In this document: positions 52,324 to 61,617 of the stretch, piece after piece | Position numbering within the stretch: position 1 is the first letter of the stretch | Layout: every line of letters begins with the position of its first letter | Assembly (NCBI RefSeq): GCF_900104805.1 | Contig: NZ_LT629751.1 | Span: forward strand, 620,001 to 684,000 | Source: Pseudomonas oryzae | GTDB lineage: Bacteria; Pseudomonadota; Gammaproteobacteria; Pseudomonadales; Pseudomonadaceae | Reading direction: 5' to 3' | Length of the DNA stretch: 64,000 nucleotides | Position numbers and translations under genes: made by a program | The notes under the pieces: model-generated | Told to the model about the DNA's origin: nothing | Database searches by the model: none | Seen by the model: the letters and a program-made list of their open reading frames with translations, nothing else

Positions 52324-53579
52324 GTGACGAGAAAAACAAGTCCGGTGGCATTCCGGTTTTCAACCGGTCAACCGGAGCCAGGGATATCCGGCAGCCTGCC
52401 AGACGTCAGGAGACGCCGGCTCAGGTGGGGCCGGCGGAGCCAGCAATAGCCACGGCGGAGCCGGAGAGGGAGGACGCTGCTGTCCCTGTGCCGGAAGCGA
52501 CAGCGTCGGCCTTCAGCGAAGCATCTGCAGAGGGCTCCCCGGATGACCTGGACAAGTCCAAAGCGAAGGACAAAGAGCAGCAGAAGATCGAGAGCCTGGC
52601 TGACTTCCTCGCTCATTTTTATGCTGGAAAGACAAAGACCCTGGGTGATGCAACGCTGCGCAAGGTGGTGAAGAACGCGCGCATCGAAGAGATCAAGCGC
52701 TACGAACTGCTGGCGCTTGCGGAAGAGAGCGATCCTACCCTGGAAAAAAGCCTCAATCTGATGCTGTTGGCTGCTGACTTGAGCGGGTACCGGAGCATTG
52801 AAGACCAGTTGCGCTTCTTTGCCGCCGAGATCGGGCGACGGGTCCAGGGGCAGGGGAAGCTCTCATTGGAGAGCTGGCTGCCGCGGACTTCGGAGGATGG
52901 GTTGGGCTTCGAGGCGATGGCTGCCGAAGCCCGTGAGGCGGCTCGGAAGGTCGCCGAGTCCGAGGTCGCCTCTGCTGACAAGAAGAAAGCGCTGAAGCGG
53001 CTGGAGTGCGGTTTCTATCTGGCCTGCCAATGGCGCTTCTACCTGGGGGCATCCCCGCGCGAGCTGGTGGGGGTACTGCGCCGACGTTTCTTCGAACCCA
53101 ATCTGTTTTATCGCGAGCGCGGCGATGGTTTGATTCGCCTGCTTGCCAGTCAGCCGTTCGGCGACGCGCCTGGACTGGCCTGGCTGCTCGACGATCAGGC
53201 TCGCCAGGTTCAGCAGGCTGAAGCACGTGCTGATCAGCTGGAGCGCGAGTTGCGCCAGCTGGAGGTAGTGAAAAGCCAGGTTGAGGAAGAGCTCAAGGCG
53301 CGTGAAGCTTTGCTGGCCGAGCAGGGTGAGCAGCTGCGCGAGTTGCAGGCGCAGCTGGAGACGGCGAGGGAGCAGTCGCGTATTCAGGGCGTGCATTCAA
53401 ATGACGATCTGTCGCGTTTGCGCGGACAGGTTTTGCGGCTGTTCGATAGCGAACTGCCCGTACTTCAGGATGTGCTTACCGCACTGGAGCGTGATCCGCC
53501 CAAGGTCGGGGTAGCTCGCGAGTATCTGGGCAGTGTGGTCGAGAACCTGAGCAAGGAAATCAGTCGTATCAAGGGATAG
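52320..53579 (+). CDS. coiled-coil protein with GrpE-like C terminus
   Basis: A 419-residue protein with a disordered, Pro/Glu-rich N terminus (to about residue 85), a helical middle, a coiled coil (about 295-360: ARADQLERELRQLEVVKSQV) and a C-terminal segment DDLSRLRGQVLRLFDSELPV followed by GVAREYLGSVVENLSKEISR. Long helix plus end domain recalls GrpE, the nucleotide-exchange factor of Hsp70. Direct coupling to an Hsp70-like gene six bases downstream supports this reading, which is inferred. It starts inside the stop codon of the zinc-finger gene. Confidence 0.6.
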   Translation: MSDEKNKSGGIPVFNRSTGARDIRQPARRQETPAQVGPAEPAIATAEPEREDAAVPVPEATASAFSEASAEGSPDDLDKSKAKDKEQQKIESLADFLAHFYAGKTKTLGDATLRKVVKNARIEEIKRYELLALAEESDPTLEKSLNLMLLAADLSGYRSIEDQLRFFAAEIGRRVQGQGKLSLESWLPRTSEDGLGFEAMAAEAREAARKVAESEVASADKKKALKRLECGFYLACQWRFYLGASPRELVGVLRRRFFEPNLFYRERGDGLIRLLASQPFGDAPGLAWLLDDQARQVQQAEARADQLERELRQLEVVKSQVEEELKAREALLAEQGEQLRELQAQLETAREQSRIQGVHSNDDLSRLRGQVLRLFDSELPVLQDVLTALERDPPKVGVAREYLGSVVENLSKEISRIKG

Positions 53580-53584
53580 TAACG

Positions 53585-55396
53585 ATGGCGATCTACGGTT
53601 TTGACTTTGGCACAACCAACAGCCTGATATCGGTCATCGAAGGTGATCGGTGTATTTCGTTTACCGATAGTGGTCTGCCCCATCCTTCGGTGGTGTGCTA
53701 CGACGGCGATGAAGTGATCGTCGGTCGCAGGGCGCGGGAGCGCTTGGCCAGCGCCGGGCTCGGGGTGATCGGCAATGTGGTGCGCTCGCCGAAAACCTTG
53801 TTGGGCAAGCATTCGGTGCATGTCGATGGAGTCAGCCGTAGCCCGCGGCAAATGGTGGCGGATATCGTCCGCTTCGTGACGTCGCACGCCGAAGACGAGC
53901 GACAGGCTGATTACAGCCGCGCGGTGGTGACCATTCCGGTCGACATGAATGGCGAGCGCCGGCGAGACCTGCGCGAGGCGTTTCGCCTGGCGGGGGTGAC
54001 GATCGACCAGTTCGTGCATGAGCCGCTTGCCGCTCTTTACGGGCATTTACGCACGCTGCCCGACTTTGCCAGCGAGATCCGCCGGCTGGATCGCCAGTAC
54101 ATGCTGGTTTTCGACTGGGGCGGCGGTACGCTCGATCTGACGTTGTGCCAACTGGTCGATGGCTATCTGGTGCAGATCGCCAACCACGGCTGCAGCCATC
54201 TGGGTGGCGATGTGATCGATGAGTCGATCATGCATGAGGTGGAGCGCCGACACTGTGCAAGGCATGCGCAACTGGAAAGCGTTGGAGTTGCGGCCGATGC
54301 CCAGAAGCGGCTGCTGGCTCGTGCCGAGCGGGCCAAGATCGAGTTGTCGATCAAGAGTCAGGCGCAGATCTATGTGCCGAATTACTTCCGTACAGAGGAG
54401 GGTGATCCTGACCTTGACTACGTGCTACCGCGTGAGGAGCTCGAGGAGATCGTCAATGCCAAGTTGACGGAAGGCCTGCAGATGATCGCCGCTTTGCTCG
54501 CCACGGTGGATTTCGAGCCTGCCGATATCAGCCTGTGCCTGGCCACGGGCGGTATGGTCAACATGCCGTTGATCAAGACTCGCTTGCTGGAAATGTTCGG
54601 CCCGCAGCGGCTGTGTGTGTCGGACCGCGGGCAGTTGATCATCTCCGAGGGCGCAGCCTGGATTGCTCATGACCGGGCCAATCTGCTGCTGGCCAAGAAC
54701 ATCGAGCTGGCGCTGGCGCGCGATACCCGACATGTGGCGATCAAGGCGGGTTCGGAGATGCCGCGCGAAGGCTCGATTCAACAGGCCGAGCGGCTCAATC
54801 TGTACTGCACCGACCCGAGGGATGGCGTGGCGAAGATCCAGCTGGAAGTCCCCGCTCGCCGGCATGGCCGATACGTGCAGGCCAGTGACGCACGCAACAA
54901 TCTGGCCAGTCTCAGCGTCAGGGTGGACGGGAAGAGCGCTCGGTTGTTCGAGCGGGTAGAGCTGGATATGCGGGTGGATGAGAACCTCATTCTCAAGGTC
55001 GATGCGCGCTCAACCGTTGCCAATGACCATGACGCAACCGAGATTCATAACCTGGAGTTCGGGCTAAGTCTCGGCGGGTCGAGTGGCAAGGGGCAGTACC
55101 TGGGAGATGCTTCTGTAAAAAAGCCTAAAGACCGGAGCTCCAGCGACCATCAGGGTGCGGTGTTGCTTCGGTCGAATCTGGCTCTTCGCGAGGACAAGTC
55201 CCTGGTGCCTGGGGAGTATCTGCATGAGGTGCAGAAGCAAACACCGTACACGCGAGTCCCTCTCACGCCATTGCAGGATCGGGAAAAGCTCTACTACGCG
55301 CCCTGCAGCGGGTGTGGGCGGCGTAGCAATGATCCTCTCTGCAAGTGTGGCAGTGGTGGGACCGGAAATTTCCGTCGGGTGGTTTTCGATTTTTGA
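53585..55396 (+). CDS. Hsp70-like ATPase with C-terminal zinc ribbon
   Basis: A 603-residue actin-fold ATPase of the Hsp70 class: phosphate-1 GFDFGTTNSLISV (about 5-17), phosphate-2 LVFDWGGGTLDLTL (about 173-186) and the adenosine motif SLCLATGGMVNMPL (about 316). The usual substrate-binding domain is replaced by a beta-rich region and a C-terminal zinc ribbon YAPCSGCGRRSNDPLCKCGS (about 571-590). It is unlike housekeeping DnaK. It forms an operon with a zinc-finger protein and a GrpE-like protein and has no J-domain gene nearby. Such altered Hsp70s occur in defence loci, but this set is not one that I can name. Confidence 0.8.
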   Translation: MAIYGFDFGTTNSLISVIEGDRCISFTDSGLPHPSVVCYDGDEVIVGRRARERLASAGLGVIGNVVRSPKTLLGKHSVHVDGVSRSPRQMVADIVRFVTSHAEDERQADYSRAVVTIPVDMNGERRRDLREAFRLAGVTIDQFVHEPLAALYGHLRTLPDFASEIRRLDRQYMLVFDWGGGTLDLTLCQLVDGYLVQIANHGCSHLGGDVIDESIMHEVERRHCARHAQLESVGVAADAQKRLLARAERAKIELSIKSQAQIYVPNYFRTEEGDPDLDYVLPREELEEIVNAKLTEGLQMIAALLATVDFEPADISLCLATGGMVNMPLIKTRLLEMFGPQRLCVSDRGQLIISEGAAWIAHDRANLLLAKNIELALARDTRHVAIKAGSEMPREGSIQQAERLNLYCTDPRDGVAKIQLEVPARRHGRYVQASDARNNLASLSVRVDGKSARLFERVELDMRVDENLILKVDARSTVANDHDATEIHNLEFGLSLGGSSGKGQYLGDASVKKPKDRSSSDHQGAVLLRSNLALREDKSLVPGEYLHEVQKQTPYTRVPLTPLQDREKLYYAPCSGCGRRSNDPLCKCGSGGTGNFRRVVFDF

Positions 55397-55441
55397 TTTG
55401 GCTCCCGCAGGCTGCGGGACGTGACAGGTGAGCGATTCAGG

Positions 55442-57115
55442 ATGAGCAAGAAGATCAGTGGTGCCGAGTACCCGCTGGCGAAGATTTTCAGTTCCGAGTT
55501 CGACTATGTGATCCCACCGTACCAGCGCCCCTATGCCTGGACGCGGGATCAAGCCGGTGAGCTATTCGACGATCTGTACGACTTCTTCGAGAAGGAGGCC
55601 GAGGACAGTTACTTCCTCGGTTCCATTGTGCTGATCAAGGACGAGGGCAAGCCGCTGGCCGAGGTGATCGATGGTCAGCAGCGCCTGACTACCTTGACCA
55701 TCCTGCTGGCGACGTTGACCTCGCGGTTGAGCGGTGACAATCACTCGGCGTTCTACAGCTTCATTCGCGAGCCGGGAAACATTGCCCTGAAGCTCAACCC
55801 CAAGCCACGTCTGGCACTGCGCGAGCGGGACAGGGCCTTTTTTTCGGAGTATGTGCAGGGACTCAAGTTCGCGGCTCTGGCCGATATCGACCCTGCTCGG
55901 CTGGACAACGAGTCGCAACGCAACATCCAAGGTAATGCCGGCCTGCTGCTGCAGCGCATGGAGCAGCGCTTTGCCGGAGATGAGGCGCGGCTGGTGGAGT
56001 TCGGCTCCTTCCTGCTGATGCGCTGCTTCCTGGTGGCGGTGACCACTCCCAGCCAGCAGTCGGCGTTCCGAGTGTTCTCGGTGCTGAACAATCGTGGCCT
56101 GGATCTGCTGCCGACCGACATCATCAAGGCCGAGGTGATAGGCAAGCTGCCGGAGGAGCAGCGCGACGATTTCAACGAGCGCTGGGAGGAACTGGAGGTC
56201 GCTACCGGCCGCGATGGCTTCACCGAGCTGTTCAGCCATATCCGCATGATTTATGCCCGCTTCAAGGCCCGGCGCATGTTGCTGGAAGAGTTCCGCGAGC
56301 ATGTGTTGAGTCGGGTCAGCTCGTCGGCGGCACTGATCGATCAGGTGGTGGAGCCTTACGCCAAGGCGTATCTGATTGCCAAGAACGCACAGTACGTTTC
56401 CACCAGCAGCGCCGAGAGGATCAATGAGCTGTTCATCTGGTTGAACCGGATCGACAACTCCGACTGGCTGCCGGTGGCGATCGCCTTCCTGGCCCGTAAT
56501 GGCGGTGATGCGGCGGTGGCACTGGATTTCGTCACTCGTCTGGAGCGTCTGGCGGCCTACCTGCACGTGACTGCGAAGAACGTGAACCAGCGGATCGAGC
56601 GTTACGCATTGGTGCTGGAGGATCTCGACAAGGGGATTCTCGACGATCGTATCGAACTGGCGCCGGCCGAGTGCGAGGAGATGCTCCGGGCGTTGAATGG
56701 CAACGTCTACGAGATGACGGCGCGCCGGCGCAATTACCTGATTCTACGCCTGGACTCCTTCGTCTCGGCGATGGCGGCCAACTACACGCCGAACGTGCTG
56801 ACCATCGAGCACGTGCTGCCTCAGACTGTCGATCCGAGCAGCGACTGGGCTTTGACTTGGCCGGATGCTGACGAGCGTGCGCGCTGGCTGCATCGCCTGG
56901 CCAACCTGGTGCCGCTGACCCGCGCGCGCAATTCCCGGGCGCTGAACTATGACTTCGACCGGAAGAAGTCGGCGTACTTCGCCGGGAGTAGCGGGGTCAC
57001 CACCTATGCGCTGACCAGCCAGGTGCTGCATGCGGACAGCTGGACGCCGGAGGTAGTTGCTGCGCGGCAGGAGGCTTTGCTCGAGGTGCTGAGTAGTAGT
57101 TGGCGGCTTGATTGA
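55442..57115 (+). CDS. DUF262/DUF1524 protein, GmrSD-like type IV restriction enzyme
   Basis: A 557-residue protein. The N-terminal DUF262 domain shows VIPPYQRPYAWTRDQAGEL and the nucleotide-site motif VIDGQQRLTTLTILL (about 75-89). The C-terminal DUF1524 domain carries the His-Asn-His-type site LTIEHVLPQTVDPSSDW (about 451) and ANLVPLTRARNSRALNYDF (about 487). This layout is that of GmrSD and BrxU, which cut modified (glucosylated or hydroxymethylated) phage DNA. Such enzymes are known partners of BREX, as they catch phages whose modified DNA evades it. ATG 55442 is preferred; GTG 55421 is in frame. Confidence 0.88.
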   Translation: MSKKISGAEYPLAKIFSSEFDYVIPPYQRPYAWTRDQAGELFDDLYDFFEKEAEDSYFLGSIVLIKDEGKPLAEVIDGQQRLTTLTILLATLTSRLSGDNHSAFYSFIREPGNIALKLNPKPRLALRERDRAFFSEYVQGLKFAALADIDPARLDNESQRNIQGNAGLLLQRMEQRFAGDEARLVEFGSFLLMRCFLVAVTTPSQQSAFRVFSVLNNRGLDLLPTDIIKAEVIGKLPEEQRDDFNERWEELEVATGRDGFTELFSHIRMIYARFKARRMLLEEFREHVLSRVSSSAALIDQVVEPYAKAYLIAKNAQYVSTSSAERINELFIWLNRIDNSDWLPVAIAFLARNGGDAAVALDFVTRLERLAAYLHVTAKNVNQRIERYALVLEDLDKGILDDRIELAPAECEEMLRALNGNVYEMTARRRNYLILRLDSFVSAMAANYTPNVLTIEHVLPQTVDPSSDWALTWPDADERARWLHRLANLVPLTRARNSRALNYDFDRKKSAYFAGSSGVTTYALTSQVLHADSWTPEVVAARQEALLEVLSSSWRLD

Positions 57116-57208
57116 TCCCGTGATCAGGCTTGCACTGGCAGGCAAAGCCCATAAGCTTGCCTGTCTGCGCGGTGGTGGCCGCGATTACTTGGCAATTGGA
57201 GTGGTTTG

Positions 57209-58471
57209 ATGCGCATCGATACCCTGCAACTGGAGAACTTCCGCGGGCTGCGGCAGGTTGACCTGGTCTTCCCGGGGCAGATGACCTTGCTGGTGGGGGT
57301 GAATGGTGTCGGCAAGTCGGCGGTCCTGGATGCCCTGGCCATTTTGTTGTCGGCCTTCGTCAGTCGTCTGCAGGGCAATGCCAACAAGGCCAGGAAATTC
57401 AGCCCGGATGATATCCGGGTCGGACAGTCCGGCCTGCGCACCTCCTTGCAGGTCAGCATTGCTGAGCAGACCTTGAGCTGGAGCATGGCTCTGAACCAGC
57501 GCGCCGGCCGCGATGCTGGCTACAAGTCGGAGCTGGAAGCGCTCAATGAGCTGACCAAGCCTTGGGCAGAGCAGATTGCTGGCGACCAGGCTCCGTTCAA
57601 TCTGCCGGTGGCCGTGCATTACGGCGTGCAGCGCGCGGTGGTCGATACGCCGCTGCGTGTGCGTGACAGGCATGTCTATGCGCAGCTGGATGCTTACGAT
57701 GAGGCGCTGGAAAACACGGCGACGGACTTCCATGCCTTCTTCAAGTGGTTCCGTCAGCGTGAGGATCTGGAAAACGAGCAGATCCGTGATCATGCGGGCT
57801 ACCGTGATCCGCAGCTAGTGCCGGTGCGGCGTGCCATCGAGCAGTTCATGACCGGTTTCAGCGATCTGCGCGTACGCCGCAATCCGATGCGTCTGACGGT
57901 GAAGAAGGATCAGGTCGAGTTCAATTTGCAGCAGCTGTCAGATGGGGAGAAGTGCCTGCTGGCGCTGGTGGCCGATCTGGCGCAGCGTCTGACCCTGGCC
58001 AACCCTGGCCTGGCCGACCCGCTGGAGGGGAGTGGTGTGGTGCTGATCGACGAGATCGATCTGCACCTGCATCCGCGCCTGCAGCGGGAGGTGGTCAGCA
58101 AGCTGACCGGCATCTTCCCCAACTGCCAGTTCATCGTTTCCACCCATAGCCCGCAGATTCTCAGCCATGTGCCGGATGACAGTGTCTGGCTGCTGCGCCG
58201 GGACGAGACTAGCGCGGAGATCGTCTGCAGCCGACCGCCGGTGGGCACCTTTGGCCTCGACTCCAACAGCGTGTTGGAGATCATCATGGATGTGCCAGAG
58301 CGCGAGCCGCAGGTGAAGGCTCGCCTGCGCGAGTTGTTCGTGCTTGTCGATGGCAGTCAGCTTGAAGAGGCCAAGGCATTGATCGAGGACATCGAAAAGA
58401 CATCTGGCGAGCTGGGCGAGTTGGTCAGGGCCAAGGCGCTGATTCGTCGCAAGGAGCTGATCGGTCGATGA
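57209..58471 (+). CDS. ptuA: PtuA-like ABC-type ATPase (Septu)
   Basis: A 420-residue SMC/RecF-type ATPase. Motifs: IDTLQLENFRGLRQV at the start, Walker A LVGVNGVGKSAVLDA (about 28-42), signature LSDGEKCLLALVA (about 243) and Walker B VVLIDEIDLHLHPRL (about 276), then IVSTHSPQILSHV. The gene order ATPase followed by an HNH nuclease with ATGA overlap is that of Septu, also found in retron Ec78-like loci. No reverse transcriptase is near, so Septu fits better. ATG 57209 has GGAG at 8 bases; a TTG lies one codon earlier. Confidence 0.85.
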   Translation: MRIDTLQLENFRGLRQVDLVFPGQMTLLVGVNGVGKSAVLDALAILLSAFVSRLQGNANKARKFSPDDIRVGQSGLRTSLQVSIAEQTLSWSMALNQRAGRDAGYKSELEALNELTKPWAEQIAGDQAPFNLPVAVHYGVQRAVVDTPLRVRDRHVYAQLDAYDEALENTATDFHAFFKWFRQREDLENEQIRDHAGYRDPQLVPVRRAIEQFMTGFSDLRVRRNPMRLTVKKDQVEFNLQQLSDGEKCLLALVADLAQRLTLANPGLADPLEGSGVVLIDEIDLHLHPRLQREVVSKLTGIFPNCQFIVSTHSPQILSHVPDDSVWLLRRDETSAEIVCSRPPVGTFGLDSNSVLEIIMDVPEREPQVKARLRELFVLVDGSQLEEAKALIEDIEKTSGELGELVRAKALIRRKELIGR

Positions 58472-59124
58472 GGCGTATCGTCAAGGGGGAGGAGCCACTG
58501 GAGCTGCGGGAGTGGAAGGGGATGGCGAGCGAGGAGTGGCAGCCGTCCTTTGCGAATTTGCAGAACCCGCAGAAGTCGGTGCTCAAGCAGGCACTGCTGC
58601 GTGAGCAGGGGTATCTGTGCTGCTACTGCAATGGAGTGGTCGAGGATCGTGATAGTCACATCGAGCACTTCCAACCGCAGTCGATGTTCCCCGAGCTGGA
58701 GTTGGAGTACGGGAATCTGCATGTTTCCTGCCAGAGCAATCAGGCAAGAGGCCTGGCCTTGCACTGCGGCATGGCCAAGGGGGAGTGGTTCGATCCGCAG
58801 CTGACCTTGTCTCCGCTGGCCGAGGATATCGAGCAGCGACTGCGCTACAGCGATGATGGGCATGTTTATCCGGCCGATCCTGGCGATGCAGCCGCTATGG
58901 CCAGCATCGGACATCTGGCGCTCGATTGTCCGGTGCTGATCGATAAGCGCGAAAACACCATTCGCGGTGTATTGGACGAGGAGTTCATCGCCAGCGCAGA
59001 TGCAGAGGATCTAGAGCGCCTGCTGCATGCCTTGCAACTGCCGGATGGCAGGGGCCGTCTCATGCCTTACGTGCTGGCGCTGCGTCAGCAGGTCGAGGGC
59101 TTGCTCGGGGCGCAGCGTGGGTAA
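58468..59124 (+). CDS. ptuB: PtuB-like HNH endonuclease (Septu)
   Basis: A 218-residue nuclease. The HNH core is YLCCYCNGVVEDRDSHIEHF (about 49-68) followed by LEYGNLHVSCQSNQARG, which gives the Cys pair, the His and the Asn of the fold. The N-terminal MRRIVKGEEPLELREWKG is typical of the TIGR02646 family of ATPase-associated nucleases. It starts in the stop codon of the ATPase gene. With PtuA it should form a complex that cuts DNA when phage infection is sensed. Confidence 0.87.
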   Translation: MRRIVKGEEPLELREWKGMASEEWQPSFANLQNPQKSVLKQALLREQGYLCCYCNGVVEDRDSHIEHFQPQSMFPELELEYGNLHVSCQSNQARGLALHCGMAKGEWFDPQLTLSPLAEDIEQRLRYSDDGHVYPADPGDAAAMASIGHLALDCPVLIDKRENTIRGVLDEEFIASADAEDLERLLHALQLPDGRGRLMPYVLALRQQVEGLLGAQRG

Positions 59125-59298
59125 CAGTCACGACGCACGCTAACATGGTCGTTGTTATCGTGCAGAAACAGCGTTATCGAGCGTATTTTCAGAAAAGTCT
59201 TTTATTTCAATAGATTATGAGCCTTTGAGTGGGATGCAAGAGCGCATCCTGACTCCAGGTGGTCATCGGCAAGCCCGGCAGATGGATGAGCGTGTGTT

Positions 59299-61617
59299 AT
59301 GAAAGTGATTGAGGCCTTGAGCAAAAGCTTGCGGGGTGCTGCGCAGTACAACGCAAGCGCACAGGCCGCCCCTGCGGCGATTCTGTGGCCGGACAAGGAG
59401 CGCGAGTGGCTACCAGTATTGGGACAGTTGCAGGCGGTGTTGCCTGAGCTGTTCTGCCTGGGCGACTACGCTCCCGAGCGACGCCAGGGGCCGGCTGTGT
59501 GGCTCAAGTGTGTGATTGCCGGAACCTTGCCGGAGATAGTCCTGCCGGAGGGTGTCACGCCGATTCTCTATCTGCCGGGTGTCAGCCGTCAGGATCTGCG
59601 GGCGATTGCGTCCTGCCCGATCGAGCTGCAACCGCTGGCCGAGTTGCAGTATCGCGGTACGTTGTGGAGTCAGGTCAACGCCCGTGACTGGACGGCCAAT
59701 GCCTTTCTGGTAACTGCCAAGGGCGGCCTGGCGCTGGATGTGGCGCAGGATGCGAAGACCCAGCAGGCCTTGTTGCGTGCGCTGGAAGCCATTCTCGACT
59801 GCGAGATTAGCCAGCTGCAGGGAAGACGGCTGGAGGCCAGCGATTTCAATCAGTTGCTGACAACCGATCCGGTGCGCGACCTGCTGACCTGGTTGAGCAA
59901 TGCCAAGGTCGTGCAGGGCGATTGGTTGGGTCCACGCTGGGAGGCCTTCTGTGGTGTCTGCCAGAGCGAGTTCGGCTTCCATCCCGAGCGCGACGGCGAG
60001 TTGGTGGCGGCTGAACGTTTGTGCGCGCGTCAGGGAGCATGGACGAAGGTGTGGCAGCGCTTTGTCGAGAATCCACTGCCCTATGCGCGTTTGGGCAAGG
60101 TGCTGGCGCTGGTGCAGCCGGATCTTGCCGCGGATGTCGAGGGCTATCCGAGCGTCAATCAGCAGGACGAGGAGCGCCTGGAAAGTGACTTGCAGGCAGG
60201 CTGCGCCATGGCGCCGGCGGCTTTGCGCAAGCATCTGCTGGCTCTTGAGGAGCAGCATGGCATCAGGCGCACCTGGATCTGGGCGGAGCTGGGTATGGCT
60301 CCTCTGGCCCTGCTGTTGGAGCCTCTGGCGCAGATAGCGCATCTAGCTGGGTCGCCATTGTCCGGTGCTACGGTGGAGGAGATGGCCAGGCATTACCGTG
60401 AGCAGTACTGGCAAGTGGATGACGCGGCTTTGCGTGCGTTGGCGCAAGCGCGAGAGGCAAAGATCCAGACGCTGGTTCAGTCGCTGCTCGACACCATCTA
60501 TACCCCCTGGCTGCACGAGACGGCACTCAACTTCCAGGATCTGGTGCGCAACCAAGGGTATCCGGGCAGCCAAGGTGTCAACGAGGCCGTGAGTGGCTAC
60601 CAGGCAAGTGGCGAAGTGGTCTTCTTTGTTGATGGCCTGCGCTTTGATATCGCCCAGCGCCTGCTGCAGCGTCTGCAATCCTTCGGTGAGGTGCGCCAGA
60701 CGTTCAACTGGTCGGCTTTGCCCTCGGTTACTGCAACGGCCAAGGCGGCAGTGATGCCGATTCATGCCCAGGTAACCGGACGTAGCAGCGATGCTGACTT
60801 CCAGCCCAGCCTGCTGACAGAAGACAAGCCGCTGTCGAGCCATTATGCCCGCAAGCTGATGGAAGAGGCCGGCTGGCAGGTGCTGGATGCGTCCGAGACG
60901 GGGAGTCCCGCGGGCAAGGCCTGGGTGCAGACTGGCGACATTGACGGGGAAGGGCATGCTCGCCAGGTCAAGCTTGCCAGCCGTATCGATGCGTTGCTCG
61001 ACGAAGTGGCGGCGCGTGTCGAGGAGTTGCTGCAGGCTGGCTGGCGCAAGATACGCCTGGTGACTGATCACGGCTGGCTGCTGACGCCGCAGCCGATGAG
61101 CAAGGTGGAGTTGGCCAAGCATCAAACCGACAGCCGCTGGGCTCGTTGTGCCGAGATCAAGGAGAGCGGGCAGGTAGGCCTGCCGACAGTGAACTGGCAC
61201 TGGAGTCCCGAGGTGACCATAGCGGTTCCTCCTGGTGCCAGCGCGTTCCAGGCTGGAAATCATTATGGCCATGGTGGTTTGAGCCTGCAGGAGTGTCTGA
61301 CTCCGGTGATCGAGGTGATCAACACGCGCCAATCGCAGAAGGCCTTGACCAAGGTCCGCATCACAAAGTCGCGTTGGGTGGGATTGACCTTCAAGGTCGA
61401 GATCGAAAGCGAAGCATCGGGCTTGTCTGCCGACTTGCGTACCAGTCCAGCAGATGCTGATAGTTCGATTGTGCGAGCCAAGCCGTTGAAAGACGGCAAG
61501 TGCAGCCTGATGGTGGCGGACGAGGATCTGCAAGGTTCTGCAGCGGTTTTGGTGGTGGTTGATGACGCCGGTGCAGTCTTGGCCAAGCAGGCGACAGTGG
61601 TAGGAGAGGATGCGTGA
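59299..61617 (+). CDS. pglZ: BREX-1 phosphatase-like protein PglZ
   Basis: A 772-residue protein of the alkaline-phosphatase superfamily, core component of BREX. The metal-site motifs are VVFFVDGLRFDIAQRL (about 436-451) and IRLVTDHGWLLTP (about 585-597), with HYGHGGLSLQECLTPVIEV (about 655) near the C terminus. Its sequence looks like the shorter type B form rather than the classical type A. It is separated from pglX by 11.8 kb of inserted genes, and the 174 bases before it are AT-rich and likely carry a new promoter. brxL starts inside its stop codon. Confidence 0.93.
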   Translation: MKVIEALSKSLRGAAQYNASAQAAPAAILWPDKEREWLPVLGQLQAVLPELFCLGDYAPERRQGPAVWLKCVIAGTLPEIVLPEGVTPILYLPGVSRQDLRAIASCPIELQPLAELQYRGTLWSQVNARDWTANAFLVTAKGGLALDVAQDAKTQQALLRALEAILDCEISQLQGRRLEASDFNQLLTTDPVRDLLTWLSNAKVVQGDWLGPRWEAFCGVCQSEFGFHPERDGELVAAERLCARQGAWTKVWQRFVENPLPYARLGKVLALVQPDLAADVEGYPSVNQQDEERLESDLQAGCAMAPAALRKHLLALEEQHGIRRTWIWAELGMAPLALLLEPLAQIAHLAGSPLSGATVEEMARHYREQYWQVDDAALRALAQAREAKIQTLVQSLLDTIYTPWLHETALNFQDLVRNQGYPGSQGVNEAVSGYQASGEVVFFVDGLRFDIAQRLLQRLQSFGEVRQTFNWSALPSVTATAKAAVMPIHAQVTGRSSDADFQPSLLTEDKPLSSHYARKLMEEAGWQVLDASETGSPAGKAWVQTGDIDGEGHARQVKLASRIDALLDEVAARVEELLQAGWRKIRLVTDHGWLLTPQPMSKVELAKHQTDSRWARCAEIKESGQVGLPTVNWHWSPEVTIAVPPGASAFQAGNHYGHGGLSLQECLTPVIEVINTRQSQKALTKVRITKSRWVGLTFKVEIESEASGLSADLRTSPADADSSIVRAKPLKDGKCSLMVADEDLQGSAAVLVVVDDAGAVLAKQATVVGEDA

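Noticed and set aside
57209-59124. A retron (ATPase plus HNH with reverse transcriptase)
   Set aside because: No reverse transcriptase gene or space for an msr-msd RNA is present, so a Septu-like pair is the better call.
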